A stretch of 64,000 bases of DNA, from positions 2,046,001-2,110,000 of the forward strand of contig OY969087.1 of the NCBI GenBank assembly GCA_963697525.1. The letters run 5' to 3'. Origin of the DNA: Bradymonas sp963697525. GTDB lineage: Bacteria > Myxococcota_A > Bradymonadia > Bradymonadales > Bradymonadaceae. The notes below the pieces were generated by a model that was given only the letters and a program-made list of their open reading frames with translations, had not been told where the DNA came from and made no database searches. Below, piece after piece: positions 1-6,978 of the stretch. How positions within the stretch are numbered: the first letter of the stretch is position 1; each line of letters begins with the position of its first letter. The translations under genes and the position numbers were made by a program.

Positions 1-2
1 CC

Positions 3-1091
3 GTGCACAGCCAGCCGGCGGGAGCCGAGGTCGCCATCGACGGCGAGGCCGTGGGGACCACCCCGCTGAGCTATCGTCTGCCGGTGGGAACGCACCGCTA
101 CACGATGCGCCTGGCCGACTTCAAGCCCGTTCAGGGCTCCTTCGAGCTGCACAGCACCGGCGAGGAGACGGTCCGCCGCACCCTCACCGAGCTTCCCGCC
201 GTGCTGGTCTTCGAGGACGCTCCGAAAGGCGCGCGCGTGTTCGTCGATGGCAAGGACCGCGGCCCGGCCAGCCGACGCCTGGAGCTGACCCCCGGCACCT
301 ACAAGATCGAGGTGCGCGCCGACGGCTACGACCGCCTGCGCACCAAGCTCGCGCTGAGCGCCGGCCAGGTCGTCCACCAGAGCGCGCGCCTGGAGAAGAG
401 CCACCCGTTGCTCAAGGACATCGCCACCAACGCCATCGCCGTCAACAGCTACATCGGACGGCTCTCCTTCGAGCAGAGCTTCCACTCGACGACCTTCCGC
501 GACGCGCGCGGCGAGCTCGACGGCACCAAATTCGAATTCTCGGGGTTCTCCGACAAGAAGACCCCCCTGGGTAACGAGGACCTGCGCCGGTTCACCGACC
601 CCAACGGGTTTCGCCTCGACTTTACCTATAGCTGGAAGAACTTCGGGCTGGTGCTCTTGTCGACCTCCTACGCCTCCAGCTCGCTGAACCTGAAGGCGAC
701 GGTAGATTCGTCGAACGCCGACGCCCCGGTGGCGGTCACGGTCACCGACATGAAGCGGCTGCAATTGCGCCCGCTGGAGATCCGGTATCGCTACTTCTAC
801 AAAAACCTCGCCCCGTTCGTGGAGCTGGGCACCGGCATCAACTTCCAGTGGATCAGCGTCAAGGGCGACCTGCTCGACAAGCCGGTCACCCTGTCGAACT
901 CGCAGGCGTTTTGGACGCTGGGCCTCGGCGGGTCGTACTACTTTACGCCCAACGTCTTCGGCATGGTGCGCTACGGTGCCCAATTCTATTTCGACAGCGG
1001 GCTGGGCACCGAGCACGTGCTCAGCATCGGCGCGGGCGTGGCGTTGCCGAACCTCTTTGGATTCGAGCCCGAGCCCCCGGAGAAATTGTGA
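3..1091 (+). CDS. PEGA-domain protein with C-terminal outer-membrane barrel-like domain (5' partial)
   Basis: The frame is open at the left edge, and the GTG at 3 falls inside a PEGA-type repeat (Q-P-A-G-A-E-V, then D-G-E-A-V-G-T-T-P-L), so the true start lies outside the window. Two PEGA-like units occupy about residues 1-70 and 71-135; the second carries A-P-K-G-A-R-V-F-V-D-G. From about residue 145 to the end the sequence alternates hydrophobic and polar residues with many aromatics (for example F-W-T-L-G-L-G-G-S-Y-Y-F), as expected for beta strands of an outer-membrane barrel. PEGA domains are usually extracytoplasmic and bind surface polymers or partner proteins, so an envelope role is inferred. 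The stop overlaps the next start codon (TGATG), suggesting translational coupling to the TPR gene. Confidence 0.75.
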   Translation: MHSQPAGAEVAIDGEAVGTTPLSYRLPVGTHRYTMRLADFKPVQGSFELHSTGEETVRRTLTELPAVLVFEDAPKGARVFVDGKDRGPASRRLELTPGTYKIEVRADGYDRLRTKLALSAGQVVHQSARLEKSHPLLKDIATNAIAVNSYIGRLSFEQSFHSTTFRDARGELDGTKFEFSGFSDKKTPLGNEDLRRFTDPNGFRLDFTYSWKNFGLVLLSTSYASSSLNLKATVDSSNADAPVAVTVTDMKRLQLRPLEIRYRYFYKNLAPFVELGTGINFQWISVKGDLLDKPVTLSNSQAFWTLGLGGSYYFTPNVFGMVRYGAQFYFDSGLGTEHVLSIGAGVALPNLFGFEPEPPEKL

Positions 1092-2197
1092 TGGGTTCCC
1101 AACGGCAACAGCAAACGGCGAACGACGTATTCACCGCAAAGGCGCAGAGGCGCAAAGAACAACAAGAGAAATGTTTTCCTTTGCGACTTCGCGACTTTGC
1201 GGTGAAAAAGCAGTTCGCAGTTCGTAGTGTCGCTGCGCTGGTCGCGTTGCTCGTCTGCCAGGTGGCGTGGGCCGGTCCGTCGGCGCCGCCGAGCGGCTAC
1301 GACACGGTGATCAAGGCGGCCAACAGCGCCTACAACGCCGGCGACTACAAGACGGCGGTTGACGGCTATGTCCAGGCGATCCAGCAGCGCCCGTCCAAGC
1401 CGGTGCCCTACCGCAACCTGGCGCGGGCGTATTTCTGGCAGTCGAATTACGCCGAGGCGGTCGTCCATTACGACAATTATCTGCACCTGGCCACCGACGC
1501 CAAAGATCGCCCGCAGGTGCAGTCGGAGCGGCGCCTGGCCGCCTCGCGCGCCGGCGGGACCGGCTGGACGATGCCCGAGGCCCAGCGCCGCGCGCTGGAC
1601 ATGCTCCAGGACAAGCTCGACAACGGCGTGGCCTACGCCCATGGCGCCGGCGGGGCGTGGGGCGTCTACCAGACGCTCCTGCGCACCGGCTACGCCCAGC
1701 CCGACCTCGCCCGCCTGCAGCGGGTGCTGGTCAAGAAGCTGCTCGACGAATACGAGGGGCTGTTGGTCCCGGACAGCGGCCAGCCCATGCCCCGGCTGGA
1801 TTTGCAGCAGTGGCAGGACGAGCTCGCCCGCCTCGACGCCATTCGCCACCTGAGCGACGACGAGGCCATGTTGGGCATCGTCGGGCGGCGCCAGAAGGTC
1901 GCCGACACGGCCGTGGCGCTGCTCAACTCGCGCTACGAGGAGGCCGCCAAGCTCGCGGCCACGGCCATCGAGCAGAACCCGGACATGGCGTTTGTGCGCT
2001 GGTTGCAGGTGGACGCGTTGGTCAAGCTCGAGCACTACAAAAAGGCGCTGGCCGCGGTCGACGACCTGGCCAAAAAGCTCGCCGCGGCCAACCCCGGCCA
2101 GCTCGCCTACGCCAAGATTATGCGGGCCAATATTTTGCAGCGTATGGGACGCGGGGCCGACGCCGCCGGCCTCTACCTGGGATTGATCGACAAGTGA
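1091..2197 (+). CDS. TPR-type periplasmic protein with a palindromic repeat at its N-terminus
   Basis: Tetratricopeptide-like helical repeats are visible near the N-terminus (A-A-N-S-A-Y-N-A-G-D-Y-K-T-A-V-D-G-Y) and again near the C-terminus (L-V-K-L-E-H-Y-K-K-A-L-A-A-V), so the product is probably a protein-protein scaffold. A hydrophobic signal-peptide-like stretch ending A-W-A-G lies about 50 residues after the ATG at 1091. That ATG overlaps the upstream stop. Between it and the signal peptide lies a 77-bp inverted repeat (1130-1206) translated in frame. An alternative GTG start at 1202, on the edge of the repeat, would put the signal peptide right at the N-terminus and is biologically more sensible. 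The gene ends a few bases before a HEAT-type lipoprotein gene, probably in the same operon. Confidence 0.7.
   Translation: MGSQRQQQTANDVFTAKAQRRKEQQEKCFPLRLRDFAVKKQFAVRSVAALVALLVCQVAWAGPSAPPSGYDTVIKAANSAYNAGDYKTAVDGYVQAIQQRPSKPVPYRNLARAYFWQSNYAEAVVHYDNYLHLATDAKDRPQVQSERRLAASRAGGTGWTMPEAQRRALDMLQDKLDNGVAYAHGAGGAWGVYQTLLRTGYAQPDLARLQRVLVKKLLDEYEGLLVPDSGQPMPRLDLQQWQDELARLDAIRHLSDDEAMLGIVGRRQKVADTAVALLNSRYEEAAKLAATAIEQNPDMAFVRWLQVDALVKLEHYKKALAAVDDLAKKLAAANPGQLAYAKIMRANILQRMGRGADAAGLYLGLIDK
1130..1206. repeat. Palindromic dispersed repeat inside a coding region
   Basis: The left arm begins TTCACCGCAAAGG and the right arm ends CTTTGCGGTGAA. Over about 28 bp the arms are near-perfect reverse complements. 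The outer sequence matches the family at 5554-5635 (TTCACCACAGAGG). Here it lies between a stop-overlapping start codon and a signal peptide, and it is free of stop codons in that frame. Confidence 0.8.
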
Positions 2198-2211
2198 GCC
2201 GAGGCCCGACC

Positions 2212-2739
2212 ATGGCGAAGACGTACCGATACGCGGCCCTCATCGCGCTCGCCGTGCTCCTCGGATGTGCCGGGCTGGCGTGCGACTCCAAAGAGAAGCC
2301 GTCGGCGCCGGTGCCGTCGGCCAAGGCCCACGCCAAAGACGCCTCCAAGATCGTCGGCGAGCTCGGCGCCAAAGATCTCCCGGTCGACAAGCGCCTGGAC
2401 GCCATCCACCGGGCGGGCGACGAGAAGATCGACGCTGCCATCCCCAGGTTGCGCGCGCTGCTCTCCTCGAAGCATCCCGACGTCGTGGTCGCCGCGGCGG
2501 CGGCGCTGGCCCAACTGCACGCGCCCCATGCCGACGCCGACGTGGTCGAGGCCGCCGGCCGGCTCAGCCGCGACCGGCAGTACGAGCACCTGCGCGAGAT
2601 CCTCTTCGTCGTCGGTGAAATCGGCGGTCCCGCCTCCCGCACCTATCTTAAAGCTGTCGCCGATGGGTACGACGTGCCCCCCATCCGCCAGACCGCCGCT
2701 CAGGTGCTGGAAGACCTGCCGCCGAGGACAAAACCATGA
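2212..2739 (+). CDS. HEAT-repeat-like lipoprotein
   Basis: 175 residues. The N-terminus is a lipoprotein signal peptide with candidate lipoboxes L-L-G-C or G-L-A-C around residues 16-24. The rest is helical, with a HEAT/PBS-like pattern: A-I-P-R-L-R-A-L-L, then H-P-D-V-V-V-A-A-A-A-A-L-A-Q-L, then a third repeat ending R-Q-T-A-A-Q-V-L-E-D-L. Such proteins usually act as binding scaffolds. An in-frame GTG at 2194 overlapping the upstream stop is an alternative start, but the ATG places the signal peptide correctly. The stop overlaps the ATG of the following crotonase gene by four bases. No enzymatic function is suggested by the sequence. Confidence 0.75.
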   Translation: MAKTYRYAALIALAVLLGCAGLACDSKEKPSAPVPSAKAHAKDASKIVGELGAKDLPVDKRLDAIHRAGDEKIDAAIPRLRALLSSKHPDVVVAAAAALAQLHAPHADADVVEAAGRLSRDRQYEHLREILFVVGEIGGPASRTYLKAVADGYDVPPIRQTAAQVLEDLPPRTKP

Positions 2740-3500
2740 CCGTACATGTCGACGAGCGAGACAACGTCCTGTGGGCGACCATCGACCGGCCCCAGGCGCT
2801 CAACGCCATCAATTTCGAGGTCATCGACGCGCTCGAAGCCGTCGTCGAACGGCTGGAAGCCGAGGCCCGGTGGCGCGTCTTCGTGCTCACCGGTGCCGGC
2901 GAGAAGTGCTTCATCTCCGGCGGCGACCTGCGCGAGTTCGCCGAGTTGCGCACCGCGGAGCAGGCCGCCGAGATGGCCCGGCGCATGTGCTCGATCCTGG
3001 CACGCCTGGAGACCATGCCCTGCTGGACGGTCGCCTGCATCAACGGCGACGCCTACGGCGGCGGCTGCGAGACGCTGCTGGCCTTCGATTTTCGCTACGC
3101 CGCCGAGGGCGTGCGCCTGGGGCTGACCCAGGCCAAATTCCACGTGCCGCCGGGCTGGGGCGGGCTGACCCGCCTGGTCGAGGCGGTCGGGCGTACCCAG
3201 GCGCTTCGCTGGCTGGGCGAGGCCTCCGTGGTCAGCGACGAGGAGGCCGTGGAGGCGGGCATGATCGACCGCATCGTCACCCGCGCCGGCCTCAAACAGG
3301 CCATCCACGCCCTGTCCACCCGCCTCGCCCAACAGGACCGCGAGCTCATCGGCGCGCTCAAGCGCGGCGCCATGCACGCCCGTGAGCTGGGCTGGACGGC
3401 GTCCATCGAGGCCGAATTAGAGCCCTTCGCCCGGCTGTGGGCCGGCGAGGAGCACCAGCAGCGCGTCGCCGAATTTTTGGAACGCAAAGCGAAGGAGTAG
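2736..3500 (+). CDS. Enoyl-CoA hydratase/isomerase (crotonase) family protein
   Basis: 254 residues, the normal length for a single-domain crotonase. Family motifs are clear: S-G-G-D-L-R-E-F at 61-68 (CoA and oxyanion-hole loop), N-G-D-A-Y-G-G-G-C-E at 103-112, and P-P-G-W-G-G-L-T-R-L near 138-147. In rat mitochondrial enoyl-CoA hydratase the two catalytic glutamates are Glu144 (in GGGCE) and Glu164, twenty residues later. Here the first is present (E112) but the second position is Gln132. The protein may therefore not be a classical hydratase; isomerase, hydrolase or decarboxylase activity on an acyl-CoA is possible. Its ATG overlaps the previous stop (ATGA), and tmk follows after nine bases, so it belongs to a packed operon of mixed function. 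Confidence 0.85.
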   Translation: MTVHVDERDNVLWATIDRPQALNAINFEVIDALEAVVERLEAEARWRVFVLTGAGEKCFISGGDLREFAELRTAEQAAEMARRMCSILARLETMPCWTVACINGDAYGGGCETLLAFDFRYAAEGVRLGLTQAKFHVPPGWGGLTRLVEAVGRTQALRWLGEASVVSDEEAVEAGMIDRIVTRAGLKQAIHALSTRLAQQDRELIGALKRGAMHARELGWTASIEAELEPFARLWAGEEHQQRVAEFLERKAKE

Positions 3501-3508
3501 CACAGGAC

Positions 3509-4144
3509 ATGTCCAAATTCATCGTCATCGAAGGCCTCGACGGCGCCGGCACGACCACCCAGAGCATGCTGCTCGTCGAGCGCCTGCAGGCCGAGGGCCG
3601 GCCGGCCCTGCTCACCCGCGAGCCGAGTGACGGGCCCATCGGCGTGCTCATCCGCCAGATGCTCTCCGGGCGGGTGGTCACCCCCTCGGTCGACGGGCCC
3701 GGCCAGCCGGTGGGCCGCGAGGTGCTCGCGCTTCTGTTCGCCGGCGATCGCCTCGACCACATCCGCGCCGAGATCGACCCGGCGCTGGCCGCCGACAAGG
3801 TCGTCGTCAGCGACCGCTACTACCACTCGAGCTTCGTCTACCAGGGCGACGTCGACGACAGCGACGTCATGGATCTCGACTGGGTGAAAACGCTCAACGA
3901 GCGGGCGCGCACCCCCGACCTGACGGTCTTCTTGGAAGCGTCGGTCGACCTTTGCCTGTCGCGCATGGCCGGCCGCGGAAGCCGCGATATCTTCGAGACA
4001 CGCGAGAAATTGGAGCGCCTGGAGCGGCGCTACGACCAGGTGATCGGGGCGATGGAGGACGAGGGCGAGCGCATCATCCGGTTGGATGCGGGGCGTTCGA
4101 GAGAGGAATTGGCGGAGGCGATTTTTGGGATGGTCGAGTTGTGA
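3509..4144 (+). CDS. tmk: Thymidylate kinase
   Basis: 211 residues, typical for dTMP kinase, which phosphorylates dTMP to dTDP in the cytoplasm on the way to dTTP. The P-loop is G-L-D-G-A-G-T-T-T at residues 9-17. The nucleotide-binding R-E-P-S is at 37-40, F-A-G-D-R at 78-82, and the catalytic-site D-R-Y is at 102-104. The ATG at 3509 is preceded by a GAAGGAG ribosome-binding site and gives the conserved N-terminus M-S-K-F-I-V-I-E-G-L. The usual GXXXXGKST loop is slightly varied (GTT in place of GKS/GKT), which occurs in some tmk lineages. It is probably the last gene of the operon beginning upstream of the window. Confidence 0.9.
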   Translation: MSKFIVIEGLDGAGTTTQSMLLVERLQAEGRPALLTREPSDGPIGVLIRQMLSGRVVTPSVDGPGQPVGREVLALLFAGDRLDHIRAEIDPALAADKVVVSDRYYHSSFVYQGDVDDSDVMDLDWVKTLNERARTPDLTVFLEASVDLCLSRMAGRGSRDIFETREKLERLERRYDQVIGAMEDEGERIIRLDAGRSREELAEAIFGMVEL

Positions 4145-4146
4145 GG

Positions 4147-4356
4147 TGGTTGGCTTTTGGGGACCCCCCTCTACCTCGCGCTAAACGGCGCGCTCGGTAG
4201 CTCCCCCCGAGGGTGAGCAGCCCCTTCGTGTTTGCAACGCTTCTGGTTTACGTCGAAAACCAACCACGCGGCATTACGCAGGGGGCTTCTTCCCCCCGGG
4301 GAAGTGCCTCGCGCGTAGTTCCGCGCGAGGCGATGGGGGTCCTCAATAACCAACCA
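4147..4356. repeat. Imperfect 210-bp inverted-repeat element between convergent genes
   Basis: The left arm (about 4147-4210) and right arm (about 4280-4356) are imperfect reverse complements. Both contain TGGTT, GGACCCCC, CCTCGCGC and a G/C-rich block near the inner end. The element fills almost the whole gap between tmk (plus strand) and a glycosyltransferase (minus strand). It has no credible reading frame. It could fold as a large hairpin and might serve both genes as a transcription stop, but no classical U-tract is visible. Confidence 0.6.
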
Positions 4357-4375
4357 CGCCCCCTTTCCCTCACGC

Positions 4376-5521
4376 TCACCCACCCAACACCTTGCGATAC
4401 ACCTGCAAGGTCTTCCTGGCCGTCATCGGCCAGCGAAACTCCGCCGCGCGGCGCTGCCCCTTCTCGACCAGCCGATCGTGGAGCCGCTCGTCAATCAGCA
4501 CCCGGCGCATGGCGTCAGCGAGCTCGCCGGTGTTGTTGGGATCGACCTTGAGGGCGGCCTCGCCGCCGATGGTACGCATGGGCTCGAGGTCGCTGACGAC
4601 GGTGGGCACGCCCATGGCCATCGCCTCCAGAATCGGCAGCCCGAATCCCTCGACCAGCGATGGAAACACGAAGAGGCGCGCGTGACCGAGTACGCTTCGA
4701 AGCTGGTCGTCGTCCAAAAAACCCGTCAGCGTGATGTGCTCGGCGACCTGGCTCCACGCGATCTGGGGGCGCAGCCCCTCGCAGTCGCCCACCAACACCA
4801 GGTGGCCCTGGTCGAGCTGGGGGCGAAGTCGCGCGAAGGCGTCGATGAGCCGGTGCAGGTTTTTGTAGGGCTTGGCGTTGCCGATGGCGACGACATAGGG
4901 GATCTCGTCGCCAACCAACGCGGGCAGCACATCGCCGGGGGCCGGCGCCGGGCGGAAGAATTCGGGGGTCACCCCGTGGTAGATGGTGGTGAATTGGCCG
5001 CGCTCGAGCCAGCCGCGCGCTCGGCGGGCGGTGGGCTCGCTTACGCAGATGACGTGGTCAGCGGCCTTGAGCGCATAGGGAATGGCCGCCAGGGCGAACG
5101 CCCGGATGGACTCCGCCTTCATCCAGCTCGGCTGGGATTGGTGCGGATAGTCGATCCACACCAGGTCGTGCAGCGTGACCACGATCTTGGCGTCTTTCCC
5201 CGCCGCCAGCCGCGTGCCCATGGGCAGGATATGAAACAGGTCGTGGTAGATATCCGGCGCGCCGTGCTCGGCGAAGAGCTTGCGCAGCATGGGCGCGCCC
5301 AGGGCGAAGTTCTCCAGGTTGTCGATGGGGTGGTCGACGAAGACCTCCTGGAGCCCATATCCCAAGACTTCGATGGGATTTCGGTTGGATGCGTGGCGAA
5401 TGACGATAAATTCATGATGGGGGGCCTGACGCACAAGCTCCGGGATCAGACTCAGCGCATAGCGCGCCACGCCCGCCGGTCGGGCTGTAATATTACGTGC
5501 GTCCAGGTAGATTCGCGCCAT
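4376..5521 (-). CDS. Glycosyltransferase, GT4 family
   Basis: 381 residues, usual for GT-B fold family 4 enzymes, which transfer a sugar from a nucleotide donor with retention. Visible landmarks are the N-terminal acceptor-domain pattern A-R-P-A-G-V-A-R-Y (residues 13-21), a phosphate-contacting N-A-K-P-Y-K-N-L at about 215-222, and the E-x7-E donor-site motif E-G-F-G-L-P-I-L-E at 291-299. It is probably cytoplasmic or peripheral to the inner membrane and acts in cell-surface polysaccharide or glycoconjugate synthesis; donor and acceptor cannot be told. A second GT4 gene lies immediately upstream in the same orientation, separated by a palindromic repeat. Confidence 0.85.
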   Translation of the reverse strand: MARIYLDARNITARPAGVARYALSLIPELVRQAPHHEFIVIRHASNRNPIEVLGYGLQEVFVDHPIDNLENFALGAPMLRKLFAEHGAPDIYHDLFHILPMGTRLAAGKDAKIVVTLHDLVWIDYPHQSQPSWMKAESIRAFALAAIPYALKAADHVICVSEPTARRARGWLERGQFTTIYHGVTPEFFRPAPAPGDVLPALVGDEIPYVVAIGNAKPYKNLHRLIDAFARLRPQLDQGHLVLVGDCEGLRPQIAWSQVAEHITLTGFLDDDQLRSVLGHARLFVFPSLVEGFGLPILEAMAMGVPTVVSDLEPMRTIGGEAALKVDPNNTGELADAMRRVLIDERLHDRLVEKGQRRAAEFRWPMTARKTLQVYRKVLGG

Positions 5522-5553
5522 GCGTTCGGTTCCGGGTTGTTTACTACGGTATT

Positions 5554-5635
5554 TTCACCACAGAGGACACAGAGAACACAGAGGAAAGCCAATTGTTTTG
5601 AAGTCCTCTGTGACCTCTGTGCCCTCTGTGGTGAA
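5554..5635. repeat. Palindromic dispersed repeat (CACAGAGG family)
   Basis: The left arm begins TTCACCACAGAGG and the right arm ends CCTCTGTGGTGAA. Over 31 bp the arms match as reverse complements with about four mismatches. It lies in the 129-bp gap between the two GT4 genes. The arms themselves are built from the short unit ACAGAGG repeated. The family is shared with 1130-1206. Confidence 0.85.
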
Positions 5636-5650
5636 TTTATCCTGATGTTT

Positions 5651-6829
5651 TTATCTTTCGAGCACCTCGCGGTACACCTCGAGAGTCGTCTGGGCGCAGC
5701 GTCGCCACGTGAACGTCGCCGCATGCTCTAAGCCGCGCTGGCGCTGAGTGTGCCAGAGGTCGTCGTCGTCGAAAAGGCTGCGCAGCGCCGCGCTGATGGC
5801 GGCGGGCGACTCCGGGTCGACCGTCAGGGCGGCCGGGCCGGCGACCTCGGCGGGGGCGCCGCGATCGGAGGTGACCACGGGCGTGCCGCAGGCCATCGCC
5901 TCCAGGGCCGGCAGCCCGAAGCCCTCGTACAGCGAGGGGAATAAAAACGCGTGCGCCATGCTGTACAGCGCGCGCAGCTCGTCGCCAGTGACGTGGTCGA
6001 GCTGGATGATGCGCGAGGCGACGTCCGGGTCGGCCATCAGTTGGCGCAGCCGGCTGGCCGGCCCGCGGGTCAGCCGGCGCACCAGCACAAAATAGACCGA
6101 GGGATCGTGGCGAAATGCCTCGATGAAGCCGGCCATCGCTCCGGCGTGGTTCTTATACGGCGAGCCCTGGCCGACGACCAACACGAAGCGCGATCGCGGC
6201 GCCAGCCAGCCGGACAAAAGCGGCCAACCTTCTTCGGGCGTCATGGGACGAAAAAAGGGGTCGATGCCGTTGTAGGTCACGTGAACGCGACCGGCTGTCT
6301 GCGGGAAGTAATTCTCGATGGACTGACGCGAGTGGTCCGAGACCGTCAGGATGCGCTCGGCCTGCGCCACCGAGCGTGGAATGAGCTGCTGGTAGAACGT
6401 GCCGGTGACCAATTTGCGCCACCAACTGTCGGTGCAATAGCTCTTGTCGAGCAGCCACATGATGTCGTGCAGCGTAAACACACACGGGGCGGGCACCCTG
6501 GCCGGCAGGATGTTGAACGGCGAGTGGAACAGGTCGACGCCGTCGAAGTCGATCACCCGCGACAATAAGAAACGGGTGCGCGGTGAATTTGGCGCGGCCG
6601 GAAACGTCTGACAGTTCACCCGCGTTGATTCGACGGGGCGTGGCCGGCTCGGATGGGTAATCAGCTCGAGCCGCAGCCCGTCGTCGAGCTCGAGCAACTG
6701 CTCGATGAGGTTTTCGGTGTAGCGCCCGATACCGCTGGTGTGGTCGCTGATGTAGCGCGCGTCGATCATGACGCAGGCGTCGGTCGTCGACCGGCGGGCA
6801 GGGTGGTTTGGGTGGGCAGACATCGACAT
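5651..6829 (-). CDS. Glycosyltransferase, GT4 family (second copy)
   Basis: 392 residues from the first ATG. The conserved part starts at Met21 (M-I-D-A-R-Y-I-S-D-H-T-S-G-I-G-R-Y), so a shorter start is possible. The donor-site E-x7-E motif is E-G-F-G-L-P-A-L-E at 302-310, and G-S-P-Y-K-N-H at about 222-228 corresponds to the phosphate-binding loop. The protein is clearly related in architecture to the GT4 enzyme downstream but diverged well beyond a recent duplication. The two probably act in successive steps of one glycan assembly pathway. The 149 bp upstream, shared with the divergent transporter gene, should hold both promoters. Confidence 0.85.
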   Translation of the reverse strand: MSMSAHPNHPARRSTTDACVMIDARYISDHTSGIGRYTENLIEQLLELDDGLRLELITHPSRPRPVESTRVNCQTFPAAPNSPRTRFLLSRVIDFDGVDLFHSPFNILPARVPAPCVFTLHDIMWLLDKSYCTDSWWRKLVTGTFYQQLIPRSVAQAERILTVSDHSRQSIENYFPQTAGRVHVTYNGIDPFFRPMTPEEGWPLLSGWLAPRSRFVLVVGQGSPYKNHAGAMAGFIEAFRHDPSVYFVLVRRLTRGPASRLRQLMADPDVASRIIQLDHVTGDELRALYSMAHAFLFPSLYEGFGLPALEAMACGTPVVTSDRGAPAEVAGPAALTVDPESPAAISAALRSLFDDDDLWHTQRQRGLEHAATFTWRRCAQTTLEVYREVLER

Positions 6830-6978
6830 CGCCTGGAGAAAAAACGCGGAACTATTCGAAAATCGAGCGTCGTCGTAGTATGTAACGTCGACGCTTTGAC
6901 CCCGTCGCCCTGATCAGTGGGGCACGGGGAGCGTACACTAATCGAGACGGGCAACTCTGCAAGTTCAGAGATCGTGTG

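Noticed and set aside
2194..2211. GTG start for the HEAT lipoprotein overlapping the upstream stop
   Set aside because: It would add six residues before a signal peptide that already begins properly at the ATG; kept only as an alternative.
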